Virus record (IMG/VR): IMGVR_UViG_3300024265_000129
Coordinates: 1-38,580 of that record
DNA length: 38,580 bases
From: a virus
Reading direction: 5' to 3' (one strand)
The notes under the pieces are model-generated. The model was not told the DNA's origin, ran no database searches, and saw only the letters and a list, made by a program, of their open reading frames with translations. This document shows positions 26,087-32,884 of this stretch, in pieces; positions within the stretch are counted from its first letter, which is position 1; each line of letters begins with the position of its first letter. The translations under genes were made by a program, and so were the position numbers.

Positions 26087-26170
26087 TAAAGACAGAATTA
26101 GAGATATGGTAATGGCTCTTTCTCGTGGAGACCACGAGGAAGCACAAGCTGCTGCTAATGATGTTATGGC
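26079..26170 (+). repeat. Direct repeat, copy 2 (92 bp exact)
   Basis: Second copy of the 25907-25998 repeat. After it the next codons still encode AAKTTR but with different third bases (GCC/GCT, AAA/AAG), so the homologous region is a little longer at the protein level. Confidence 0.95.
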
Positions 26171-26624
26171 CGCTAAAACTACGCGTCTTAGCGCCGATGA
26201 AGATTTGACGGAAAGAATGAACCCGATGCATCAACGGCTAAATGCCATGGGGAATAGGGGCAGAGCGGCTAGGAATATGGCTCGTGGTGAACGTGGTATG
26301 CGTGGACGTGACAGAATGAATGAAGAGGATGATTATATTCCTAACTGGGACGAGGAGAATCCACAAACATGGGATGTTCAACCAAGTGACGCTGACGATA
26401 CTTTAGATCCAGAGTATGTAGCACACGTTAAAGAATTGGGCAAGGTGCTTAGAAAAGATCCACGAAATAGTAAAGAGTGGGAATCCAGATCTTGGGGATT
26501 GGCCAAATTACTTGCAAAGAAGTACAATATACCAGCGGATCATGCTTGGAGAAATTTAGATAATGCCTATTATGGAAGACCACTATGGTCTACCTATACG
26601 GGCAGGCAGAAAGGCGAAGAATGA
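26079..26624 (+). CDS. Prohead-core-type protein with duplicated N terminus and long C terminus
   Basis: The protein has 181 aa from ATG 26079; the frame is open further upstream, but that part overlaps copy 1 out of frame. Residues 1-30 equal copy 1. Residues about 50-80 are rich in R, G and M (GNRGRAARNMARGERGMRGR). Then comes an acidic piece and a folded-looking C terminus (EYVAHVKELGKVLRKDPRNS, then WGLAKLLAKKYNIPADHAW). The stop TGA overlaps the next ATG (ATGA). Function is probably in the prohead core, inferred from the N-terminal pattern and place between portal and protease. Confidence 0.75.
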   Translation: MSDKDRIRDMVMALSRGDHEEAQAAANDVMAAKTTRLSADEDLTERMNPMHQRLNAMGNRGRAARNMARGERGMRGRDRMNEEDDYIPNWDEENPQTWDVQPSDADDTLDPEYVAHVKELGKVLRKDPRNSKEWESRSWGLAKLLAKKYNIPADHAWRNLDNAYYGRPLWSTYTGRQKGEE

Positions 26625-26962
26625 AACTGCACGAAATTACTAACATAAAATCATCTGGGGATGCTACCAGTTTAAGTGGTGGTAAGTTACCTAACATATT
26701 CAGGGATAATGTTGACAGTGTTAGTAAATTGCCTCGTACCAAAAAGAAGGATATGTACGGTAGTACTGGAATGAAAACTAGCGTGGATAATTCCGGCGAT
26801 GGAGATGTTGGAGATGCAGGCGCTCCTGCTGCTTCACCCTCTGGTGGTGCTGCCCCTGCTGGTGGTGCTGCCCCTGCGGGTAGTGGAGCTGGTAGTGGTA
26901 GTGGTAGTGGAGCTGGAGGTGGTGGAGCCGGTGGTGGAGCCGGTGGTGGAGCTGGGTCATGA
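26621..26962 (+). CDS. Hypothetical protein with Gly/Ala/Ser-rich tail
   Basis: The protein has 113 aa from ATG 26621, which overlaps the preceding TGA. The first 60 residues (MKLHEITNIKSSGDATSLSG, then KLPNIFRDNVDSVSKLPRTK) look like a short head-protein module. The remaining half is a low-complexity tail of G, A, S and P, encoded by GGTGGTGCTGCC-like repeats. The tail resembles the glycine-rich end of the portal protein. I do not recognise the family. Repeat expansion or contraction could change its length between isolates. Confidence 0.7.
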   Translation: MKLHEITNIKSSGDATSLSGGKLPNIFRDNVDSVSKLPRTKKKDMYGSTGMKTSVDNSGDGDVGDAGAPAASPSGGAAPAGGAAPAGSGAGSGSGSGAGGGGAGGGAGGGAGS

Positions 26963-27046
26963 GATTAACCGCTTCGCATACGAGATTGAAGTTAAACCCT
27001 CCCATTTGGGAAGTTTTTTCCAAAAACAGCGGGGGATTGGATAAAT

Positions 27047-27316
27047 ATGTTTAAACAGTCATTTAAAGAATATTTGAAAGAATATTATAAATACTTTAAT
27101 TCGTTTTCCGACGTTGTTGATCATCATGATACTGATGATGATTCAGAGAAAGATCACGAATCGGAGAGAAAAAAAGATGATGATTTCGCCAGTGATGGTG
27201 AAAGGATCGAAACTAAAAAGCGTGGTATTAAAAAGAGACATCATCGTCGGGATAAAGAGGATTTGAACCCTCGTAGATTCCGACAATGGATGGAAATTTC
27301 AATAGCAGGCGATTAA
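27047..27316 (+). CDS. Small highly charged hypothetical protein
   Basis: The protein has 89 aa. MFKQSFKEYLKEYYKYF is followed by an acidic/histidine segment (VVDHHDTDDDSEKDHESER) and a basic C terminus (KKRGIKKRHHRRDKEDLNPR). A GATAAATA box overlaps its ATG, so its transcription comes from upstream. The polyampholyte composition is common in prohead core scaffolds, which are later digested by the gp21 protease. No family recognised. Confidence 0.65.
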   Translation: MFKQSFKEYLKEYYKYFNSFSDVVDHHDTDDDSEKDHESERKKDDDFASDGERIETKKRGIKKRHHRRDKEDLNPRRFRQWMEISIAGD

Positions 27317-27330
27317 ATTAGGATATTACA

Positions 27331-28083
27331 ATGAACACAAAAGCAAAAACGAAATTATATGAATCCCTAGAAGCCTTTGTTGACGCGGTTGCTAACAATG
27401 ATACAGAAGCAGAACGCGATTCTATGAAGTCTTACATTACTGCAAAGACTAAAATTACTTTGGAATCAGGTAAGGAAAACAACATTAAGCTTGACGGCAA
27501 CGATGTATTGGTTGCTGGAAAGAAAGTTGGTACCTTTTCCCATGACGTAGAAGACTCGAAAACTTCCATCCAGTTTGAAGCTGCCGACGGCGAGAAAGCA
27601 GAATTTGCTTCCTTGGAAGAGTTGTATGGCCATATAGCTGAGAAATTCAGTGTGAAAGAAGATGCCATCAATGAAGATGACGTGGCTGAAGGCGCGGCTG
27701 ATGTACAACCGGCTGTTACCAAGCAGAAAGCCGGTGCTGATAAGAGAACCAAGCGTATGGCTGACTCCAAGAAAACAAAACAGGGTGATAGTAAGGAAGG
27801 CAGCTATGATGGAGGCACTGATGTGAATATGAGTGACGCTCCTGCACATTCTGGCCATGAAGTTGATCCTCGTCATAAGACTGGGTATTATGATCAACAT
27901 GACCCACGTTCTGGCCATAAGGATAAGATTAAGGGCGGTTCTGACGCGGCACATCCGGGTGCAGCATCTGACATTGAGACAGACGGTAACTACGATAAGC
28001 ACGATGTACGAAAGTCTCATAAAAAGGGTGATCACAAGACTGGTGGTTCTGCCACCACGAAGGGTAAGCACGACAGTAAGTAA
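27331..28083 (+). CDS. Prohead core/scaffold-type protein with H/D/K-rich C terminus
   Basis: The protein has 250 aa. Residues 1-38 (LYESLEAFVDAVANNDTEAE, then RDSMKSYITAKTK) follow the short prohead-core pattern seen in the other small genes here. Residues 50-105 look folded. From about 125 the protein is low complexity, with repeated H-D-x-R/K units (YYDQHDPRSGHKDK, NYDKHDVRKSHKKG) and many K, G and S. It sits immediately before gp21, the place of core proteins in T4 (67-68-21). It is probably an internal scaffold component cut during maturation. The start ATG follows AGGATATTACA. Confidence 0.65.
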   Translation: MNTKAKTKLYESLEAFVDAVANNDTEAERDSMKSYITAKTKITLESGKENNIKLDGNDVLVAGKKVGTFSHDVEDSKTSIQFEAADGEKAEFASLEELYGHIAEKFSVKEDAINEDDVAEGAADVQPAVTKQKAGADKRTKRMADSKKTKQGDSKEGSYDGGTDVNMSDAPAHSGHEVDPRHKTGYYDQHDPRSGHKDKIKGGSDAAHPGAASDIETDGNYDKHDVRKSHKKGDHKTGGSATTKGKHDSK

Positions 28084-28094
28084 CGGGGTATATT

Positions 28095-28730
28095 ATGGAA
28101 ACGGGTCTATTAATTGAAACGTTGCAGCCTCACGAGGGTAATATCATTACCGAGGGCGTGACAGGTAAAGATGGTAAGAAGAAGTTTTACCTGAAAGGTA
28201 TTTTTATGCAAGCAGATGTTAAGAATAGGAATGGGCGTAATTATCCTCTTTCCGAAATTAGCAATGTTGTATCTACCGCTGCCAATAACATTAAAACACA
28301 TGGTGGTATTTTTGGTGAGCTTGATCATCCACAGACTTTGACTATTAATATGGATAGGATTTCTCATGTTATTAAAGAACTGTACATGGATGGTGCCAAT
28401 GCTATTGGTAGAGCGGAACTTCTTGATACCCCAATGGGGCAAATAGCCCAGACACTCGCAGAGAGTGGTGCCCGTTATGGCGTATCTAGCCGTGGTACTG
28501 GTGATGTTGGTGATGACGGTGATGTTGGTGGTTACAACTTTGTTACGTGTGATTTGGTTGTTACACCATCTGCCGAGGGAGCTATGCCAGATCCGATCTA
28601 CGAGTCGTTGCAGCAAGATGTTAAGGGCCGACGTATTTTGACATTAGCTGAAGCCGTGCAAAATGACCCGAAAGCACAAGAATTCCTTAAGAAAGAAATC
28701 TTGAAGATGTTTGCAAGTATTTTACCGTAA
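28095..28730 (+). CDS. 21: Prohead core protease gp21-like
   Basis: The protein has 211 aa, equal in size to T4 gp21 (212 aa). GIFGELDHP puts the catalytic histidine at H78. GVSSRGTG holds the likely nucleophile serine at 131/132, and FVTCDLVVTPSAEGAMPDP is the conserved C-terminal motif of this prohead protease family. It activates by self-cleavage and trims scaffold and capsid proteins before packaging. It is the last gene of the rightward head operon in the window, followed by a strong terminator instead of gp22/gp23, so the head module is split compared with T4. Confidence 0.93.
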   Translation: METGLLIETLQPHEGNIITEGVTGKDGKKKFYLKGIFMQADVKNRNGRNYPLSEISNVVSTAANNIKTHGGIFGELDHPQTLTINMDRISHVIKELYMDGANAIGRAELLDTPMGQIAQTLAESGARYGVSSRGTGDVGDDGDVGGYNFVTCDLVVTPSAEGAMPDPIYESLQQDVKGRRILTLAEAVQNDPKAQEFLKKEILKMFASILP

Positions 28731-28752
28731 AAAAGATTGTAAGAAAGATTGT

Positions 28753-28776
28753 AAAAGGGGCGAAAGCCCCTTTTTT
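28753..28776. terminator. Strong terminator, probably bidirectional
   Basis: AAAAGGGGC pairs perfectly with GCCCCTTTT around a GAAA loop, followed by more T on the plus strand and TTTT on the minus strand. It ends the gp21 transcript and lies at the stop codon of the opposing gene at 28775. Confidence 0.9.
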
Positions 28777-29197
28777 ATACATGTGGGTTGAAAGTCCCAG
28801 TTCTGTTCATCTGCATAACGGAATCATCATCACCTAATTTGAAGTTACTGTCATACTCGTCATCGTATACATCAGTATTAGGGAGTAATTCACTATCAAT
28901 TTCTTTGGAGTTTTTCATATTAGCGGCTCTTCGCCTGTCCCTGCTACCACCAAGGCTGTGGCTTAGCTCAATTGCCTGTTGCCCATTTTTTGTTAGTTCA
29001 CTGTTGTTATCAACTAGCCCATACTCTTGTAATTCGTACACTATATCCATCATTCGGTCTGAAGCATTATCAAAATCCAAGCGGCCATCATAAATCGCTT
29101 TAAGTGCTCCGACATGAAGGGGGGATAATTCGTTAAAATTTAATCCACTTTCCATCAATACGTCTTGCACATCATGGCATATATCGGTAACTTTCAT
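28775..29197 (-). CDS. Hypothetical protein opposing gp21
   Basis: The protein has 140 aa. The first 85 residues look like a small helical, winged-helix-like domain (MMDIVYELQEYGLVDNNSEL, then TKNGQQAIELS), a pattern seen in DNA-binding or assembly proteins. The end is acidic and ends DDDSVMQMNRTGTFNPHV. It has a consensus sigma70-type promoter, overlapped by a late-type box, and its stop lies within the terminator stem. I do not recognise the family; a winged-helix regulator is only a suggestion. Confidence 0.75.
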   Translation of the reverse strand: MKVTDICHDVQDVLMESGLNFNELSPLHVGALKAIYDGRLDFDNASDRMMDIVYELQEYGLVDNNSELTKNGQQAIELSHSLGGSRDRRRAANMKNSKEIDSELLPNTDVYDDEYDSNFKLGDDDSVMQMNRTGTFNPHV

Positions 29198-29229
29198 TAT
29201 TATTATTATTCTCCAATTTCTTGCTTCGT

Positions 29230-29280
29230 ATTATATTTATTCATTTCGTGCTTGTCAAGGAGTGTTTTATAGTTTATAAT
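29230..29280. promoter_or_regulatory. Divergent sigma70-type promoters sharing the -35 region
   Basis: Plus strand: TTGTCA (29252-29257), 17 bases, TATAAT (29275-29280). Minus strand: TTGACA (29253-29258), 17 bases, TATAAT (29230-29235). The two -35 boxes occupy the same bases, so one polymerase at a time can bind. A minus-strand AATAAATA (29234-29241) overlaps the minus -10 box and could add late expression. Confidence 0.85.
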
Positions 29281-29311
29281 CACATTTTACATCTTATTGT
29301 CGGGGAAGATA

Positions 29312-29689
29312 ATGATGGAATATGAAAACGACGCATTGTATGCTACTATTAAATTATCTAGAAAACTGCAACCTGTTGCCGAGGCTAATGACTGGAGCAT
29401 ATCTGATGTGCTATCTAAGGCAATAGAGGAGTTGGGTGAATTTTCGGAGGCAGTACAGATTGAACGAGGTAAAATGAAAAACAAGATGAAAAAGCTAGAT
29501 GCCCCGTTCTATGAGGCTGCTGATGTAATGCAATGTATTCTGGACACCCTTTCTAGATTACATCCCAATAAGTCTCCGGCGCAGATATGTACTCTATTAT
29601 ACCATGCTCTACGTAGTAAAGACAAGAAATGGGAAAATGTCGTACTTGCGGAGGCGACAGTGCTTGTGACGCAAGATCATGCCCTTTAA
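29312..29689 (+). CDS. MazG-like nucleotide pyrophosphohydrolase
   Basis: The protein has 125 aa from ATG 29312 (29315 is also possible), behind GGGGAAG; the upstream TTG start is not needed. The all-alpha NTP pyrophosphatase metal motif is present: E39-E40-x-x-E43 (IEELGEFSEA) and E68-x-x-D71 (EAADVMQCI). MazG-type enzymes hydrolyse NTPs, dNTPs or alarmones and are common in marine T4-like phages, where they may tune host metabolism. It follows the perfect sigma70 promoter at 29252 and overlaps peptide deformylase by 11 bases, so both are probably early. Confidence 0.75.
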   Translation: MMEYENDALYATIKLSRKLQPVAEANDWSISDVLSKAIEELGEFSEAVQIERGKMKNKMKKLDAPFYEAADVMQCILDTLSRLHPNKSPAQICTLLYHALRSKDKKWENVVLAEATVLVTQDHAL

Positions 29690-30197
29690 AATTCTCAAGC
29701 TTGGTAGTGAGGAACTCACAGCACCAAACCTTATAGTGAAAGACCACTGGTTTAAAACCGACCAGCTTAAGCTATTTGCTAATGAGATGTTGGCGTGTAT
29801 GGCATTATCTGATGGGATTGGGCTTGCCGCCCCACAGGTCGGCAAGAACATACGGCTGTTTGTAATGAACAATTCTCCAGAAGTTTTGGTGTGCATCAAT
29901 CCTGTTATAATTGAGACTTCCGAGTTTAGCAGTGTTTCTTTGGAGGGCTGTTTATCCTTCCCCGGTTTGTACCTTGATATCATACGTCCAATAACTGTGA
30001 AGGTTGCTTATTTTGATGTGGAAGGAGACTTGGTTGAGAGGGATTTGGATGGTATATTGGCTAGATGTTTTCAACATGAACTTGATCATTTGAACGGAAT
30101 TCTCTTTACTTCTCACGTAAAAAAGATTAAACTAGATCAAGCGAGAAGGAAAGCAAAGATAACGGAAAGAAAGAAGATAAGACGAAAACGAAGGTAA
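29679..30197 (+). CDS. def: Peptide deformylase
   Basis: The protein has 172 aa. All three metal-site motifs are intact: GIGLAAPQVG (46-55), EGCLSFPG with C91, and QHELDHLNG with H133, E134 and H137. The enzyme removes the formyl group from new proteins in the cytoplasm using Fe(II) or another metal. Phage versions usually lack the C-terminal extension; this one instead has a basic tail (RRKAKITERKKIRRKRR). It is translated with the MazG-like gene and is followed by a tRNA gene two bases after its stop, forming a small translation-related unit. Confidence 0.94.
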   Translation: MPFKILKLGSEELTAPNLIVKDHWFKTDQLKLFANEMLACMALSDGIGLAAPQVGKNIRLFVMNNSPEVLVCINPVIIETSEFSSVSLEGCLSFPGLYLDIIRPITVKVAYFDVEGDLVERDLDGILARCFQHELDHLNGILFTSHVKKIKLDQARRKAKITERKKIRRKRR

Positions 30198-30198
30198 T

Positions 30199-30275
30199 GG
30201 CTAGGTAGCTCAGTCTGGCAGAGCGGGGGTCTCTAAAACCCTGAGTCGAGGGTTCGAACCCCTCCCTAGCCGCCA
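30199..30275 (+). tRNA. tRNA with CTA anticodon (amber-decoding)
   Basis: A full cloverleaf: acceptor GGCTAGG with CCTAGCC, D stem GCTC with GAGC, anticodon stem GGGGT with ACCCT, loop CTCTAAA giving anticodon CTA at 30233-30235, T arm GAGGG/TTCGAAC/CCCTC, discriminator G and encoded CCA. It would read the UAG stop codon. The anticodon arm is close to bacterial tRNA-Trp (loop CTCCAAA), differing at the middle base, like the E. coli su7 suppressor. G73 and U35 would also favour glutaminyl-tRNA synthetase. It sits directly behind peptide deformylase, apart from the main tRNA cluster. Confidence 0.9.
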
Positions 30276-30336
30276 AATATTTGAAACATTACTTCCTGAG
30301 TAGACTTTTTAAAAAAGATGTGCTATCATGTTCCTC

Positions 30337-30693
30337 ATGAATAACACAGACACCAAGCGTACCCCAGTAAACAGCTCTAGTATGTGGGAAATCCTTGTGC
30401 CTACGGCAAACAATGAGGGCAAGCCATTTCGTACTAGATACCACAGGGTATGGGATGTAAAAGTTCGTAGGCTTTCCCATGGGTTAACTATACTTAGTCC
30501 TGTTAGAGGGCAGTTTGTGGCCCCGGATGGGGAATTATTTACAGAACGTATGATTCCTGTAAGGATCATGTGTCCGAGAGAAGATATAAATAAGATTATT
30601 GACTTTACTATGAGATATTATGATCAGGATGCAGTTTTGGCCTACATGATATCCTCAGATTGCATTTTAAAATATCGGGAGACAAGGCAATAA
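30337..30693 (+). CDS. Hypothetical protein, probably from a leaderless transcript
   Basis: The protein has 118 aa from ATG 30337 (MNNTDTKRTPVNSSSMWEIL). An ATG at 30328 lies within the -10 box TATCAT (30324-30329) and is not used if that promoter is real. The -35 candidate TAGACT is weak. From this promoter the transcript would begin at or next to the ATG. The middle is beta-rich (FRTRYHRVWDVKVRRLSHGL) and the C terminus is helical. No family recognised; it lies between the amber tRNA and a phosphoesterase. Confidence 0.7.
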   Translation: MNNTDTKRTPVNSSSMWEILVPTANNEGKPFRTRYHRVWDVKVRRLSHGLTILSPVRGQFVAPDGELFTERMIPVRIMCPREDINKIIDFTMRYYDQDAVLAYMISSDCILKYRETRQ

Positions 30694-30739
30694 TGCCAAC
30701 CACAGGGGTAAAAAATGTATATAACGAAAGGAGAAATTC

Positions 30740-31297
30740 ATGAATACATTTTTTACAGGCGACCAACACTTTGGTCATAAAAACATTTGCAGGTTTGTAA
30801 ATCGCCCTTTCGCTTCCATTGAGGAAATGAATGAGGCACTTATCAAGAATCATAATGACACGGTTAACCCCGGTGATGTAGTTTGGTTTTTGGGTGATTT
30901 TGGCTTTATGAGTCAAACTGGTATCAGAGCCATTCTAAGACGATTGAATGGTCAGAAGAATCTTATCTTGGGAAATCATGATAAGCCTTTTATGAAACGC
31001 GGAAGGGAATTTATAGGCAAAGGATTGCTTAATGCCATTTTTCATTATAGAGAAATCAATATTGAAAAACAGCATATAGTTCTTCTTCACTACGGTATGA
31101 GGGTGTGGAACAGGGCACATCACAGTTCATGGCATCTATACGGTCATTCTCATGGGTCACTCCCCCCATATCATAAATCACTTGATGTAGGAGTAGACTC
31201 TAAGGAGATAACCCCTGAATACAGACCTTATGCCTTTGAAGAGGTAAAGAGGTTTATGCAATCGAGAACGGCAGAATCGGTAGATCACCACAACTAA
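30740..31297 (+). CDS. Calcineurin-like metallophosphoesterase
   Basis: The protein has 185 aa. The five motifs are visible: GD8xH10, GD53 (WFLGDF), GN79H80D, H117 (LLHYGM) and GH136SH138G. The small size and single domain match phage and bacterial stand-alone phosphoesterases that act on phosphoesters of nucleotides or nucleic acids. The ATG has a good ribosome site (AGGAG, 30730-30734). It is distinct from the gp47 nuclease in this window. Its substrate cannot be inferred. Confidence 0.88.
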   Translation: MNTFFTGDQHFGHKNICRFVNRPFASIEEMNEALIKNHNDTVNPGDVVWFLGDFGFMSQTGIRAILRRLNGQKNLILGNHDKPFMKRGREFIGKGLLNAIFHYREINIEKQHIVLLHYGMRVWNRAHHSSWHLYGHSHGSLPPYHKSLDVGVDSKEITPEYRPYAFEEVKRFMQSRTAESVDHHN

Positions 31298-31317
31298 TTT
31301 ATTTTGTTTGGTGTGAA

Positions 31318-32034
31318 TTAACCGAACTTAAGGTCGTCTAGGTTATCATCCCCATCATCCCCACCGATAGCAGCTAAGTCGTCTATTGCACTAGGGCGTT
31401 GTAGTGGTGCAGCCTTGCCACGTTTTTCTCTATGGGCTTCTAATGCTTCCTTCCCCTCTGGAGTAATGGCACCATCTGCGGTTACAAACTCATCTTTTTT
31501 AAGCATGTCGAAGGTTTCGGAATACTTATCATTCTGTATAATATCGGTGCTAAGCTTGCCCTGACTTGCCATATTCAATATGAAGGGAGCGAATTTGCCA
31601 TAAACTGTGATATCAGCCTCCGGTGCAAAACCGTCATCTGGCTGTTCTCCTTTAACCTTTCCTGTAGTGGCTTTTTTGATTTCCGCTTTGGCTGTTTTCT
31701 TGATCTTATCCATGTTTTTCATGGTACGCTTTAAGGCGGCAGTCAAGGATTTACTGTTATTGGTTATTGCCTTCCTGTGTTTAGCAGACTCCTTTTTGTC
31801 GAAGCCACCACTTTTCTGAAGTCTAGCTACAATAGTTCTGGCCCTTGCTACAGCTTCTATTCTGCTCTGTAGCTCAGCAACCTTTTGGACAAGATCATCA
31901 CTTAGATCATCTAAAACGCCTTCATTTAACTGGGTGAAGGCCACCAGATGCTTGTATTCATTGAGTACAGCATCCATCTGTTTTGCAAGTTCCGTAAGTT
32001 CCCAGTCACTTACCATTTCATTTAGCAAATTCAT
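31318..32034 (-). CDS. Hypothetical coiled-coil protein with acidic C-terminal tail
   Basis: The protein has 238 aa. Residues 1-120 are helical with heptad-like pattern (LAKQMDAVLNEYKHLVAFTQ, LVQKVAELQSRIEAVARART), then a lysine-rich stretch. Residues 135-205 look like a small domain with a helix-turn-helix-like piece (MLKKDEFVTADGAITPEGKE). It ends in an acidic tail DDGDDNLDDLKFG. Acidic tails with a final hydrophobic residue recruit partner proteins in single-strand-binding proteins, but no OB fold is evident here. A late box (32062-32069) lies 28 bases before the ATG. Confidence 0.7.
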   Translation of the reverse strand: MNLLNEMVSDWELTELAKQMDAVLNEYKHLVAFTQLNEGVLDDLSDDLVQKVAELQSRIEAVARARTIVARLQKSGGFDKKESAKHRKAITNNSKSLTAALKRTMKNMDKIKKTAKAEIKKATTGKVKGEQPDDGFAPEADITVYGKFAPFILNMASQGKLSTDIIQNDKYSETFDMLKKDEFVTADGAITPEGKEALEAHREKRGKAAPLQRPSAIDDLAAIGGDDGDDNLDDLKFG

Positions 32035-32046
32035 AACAATTCCTCA

Positions 32047-32076
32047 TTGACAATATAGAAGTATTTATTGTAATAT
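32047..32076 (+). promoter_or_regulatory. Sigma70-type promoter of the glycan gene pair
   Basis: TTGACA (32047-32052), 18-base spacer, TAATAT (32071-32076), before the ATG at 32117. The same stretch holds the minus-strand late box AATAAATA at 32062-32069, so the two directions may compete. Confidence 0.5.
32062..32069 (-). promoter_or_regulatory. Late promoter box AATAAATA
   Basis: Minus-strand AATAAATA, 28 bases upstream of the ATG of the coiled-coil protein gene at 32034. It fits the NATAAATA pattern. Confidence 0.45.
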
Positions 32077-32116
32077 ACGGTTTTTCCATATAATTCATCC
32101 GAGACTAAATAAAAAT

Positions 32117-32884
32117 ATGAAAACTGTTAATACTTGGTGGTCAAAAGGCCCGTCGCCCGGTAATTTTGGGGATATACTAACTCCATTGTTAGTAGAACAC
32201 TTTAGTGATCATGTTTGTGTGTTCGTCAATATGCCATTTACGTCCCCAACCTTATTTGGGACGGGGAGCATCCTTTCTCGTGCTGAAAACAATACTATTA
32301 TCTGGGGTAGTGGGATGATGCGTGCCAGTGATCAGGTAAAGCGTGATGCCATATATCTATGTGTTCGTGGACCCAGAACGTATGAAATCCTTCAACAAAG
32401 ACATGTTAAGTGTCCACCAATATTTGGTGACCCGGCATTACTTATGCCAAAGGTATATAACAGGACAGATCTTCCTAAGAGATTTGAATATGGGGTGTTT
32501 GCTCATTATGTTGATACCGAAACTGTTTCGAAATGGTATAGATACGATCAAACTGTCAAGATAATAAACCCATTGAATGCCAACCCGTTGCAGGTAATAG
32601 CTCAAACACTACAATGTGAAAGAATTATTAGCAGTTCATTGCATGGGGTGATTATAGCCCACGCTTATGGTATCCCGGCTATCTGGGTCAAGCATTCAGA
32701 TAAATTGAACGGGGACGGTATTAAGTTTCACGATCATTTTGAGTCTGTGAAACTAGTAGCTGAATGTATTGATTTTCAAGAACGTATTCCCGTAGAGGAT
32801 TTGGGAAAATTTAATTATCAGGCTGGTATCAGTATTGATACTACTAAAATATCAAGAGCACTACAGAGCTATTTGAATGAGTAA
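32117..32884 (+). CDS. Polysaccharide pyruvyl transferase family protein
   Basis: The protein has 255 aa. The family pattern is clear: GNFGD (15-19) near the N terminus, a GSG (IIWGSGM), VRGPRT (84-89), FGDPALLMP, and SSSLHGVIIAHAYGIPAIWV. Such enzymes add ketal pyruvate to sugars of capsules or lipopolysaccharides, using phosphoenolpyruvate. It overlaps the following glycosyltransferase-like gene by eight bases, so both are made together. In a phage this pair could remodel the host surface or decorate virion glycans. Confidence 0.85.
   Translation: MKTVNTWWSKGPSPGNFGDILTPLLVEHFSDHVCVFVNMPFTSPTLFGTGSILSRAENNTIIWGSGMMRASDQVKRDAIYLCVRGPRTYEILQQRHVKCPPIFGDPALLMPKVYNRTDLPKRFEYGVFAHYVDTETVSKWYRYDQTVKIINPLNANPLQVIAQTLQCERIISSSLHGVIIAHAYGIPAIWVKHSDKLNGDGIKFHDHFESVKLVAECIDFQERIPVEDLGKFNYQAGISIDTTKISRALQSYLNE

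Noticed and set aside
27040-27047. Late promoter for the 27047 gene
   Set aside because: The GATAAATA overlaps the ATG of that gene, so it could at most serve genes further downstream.
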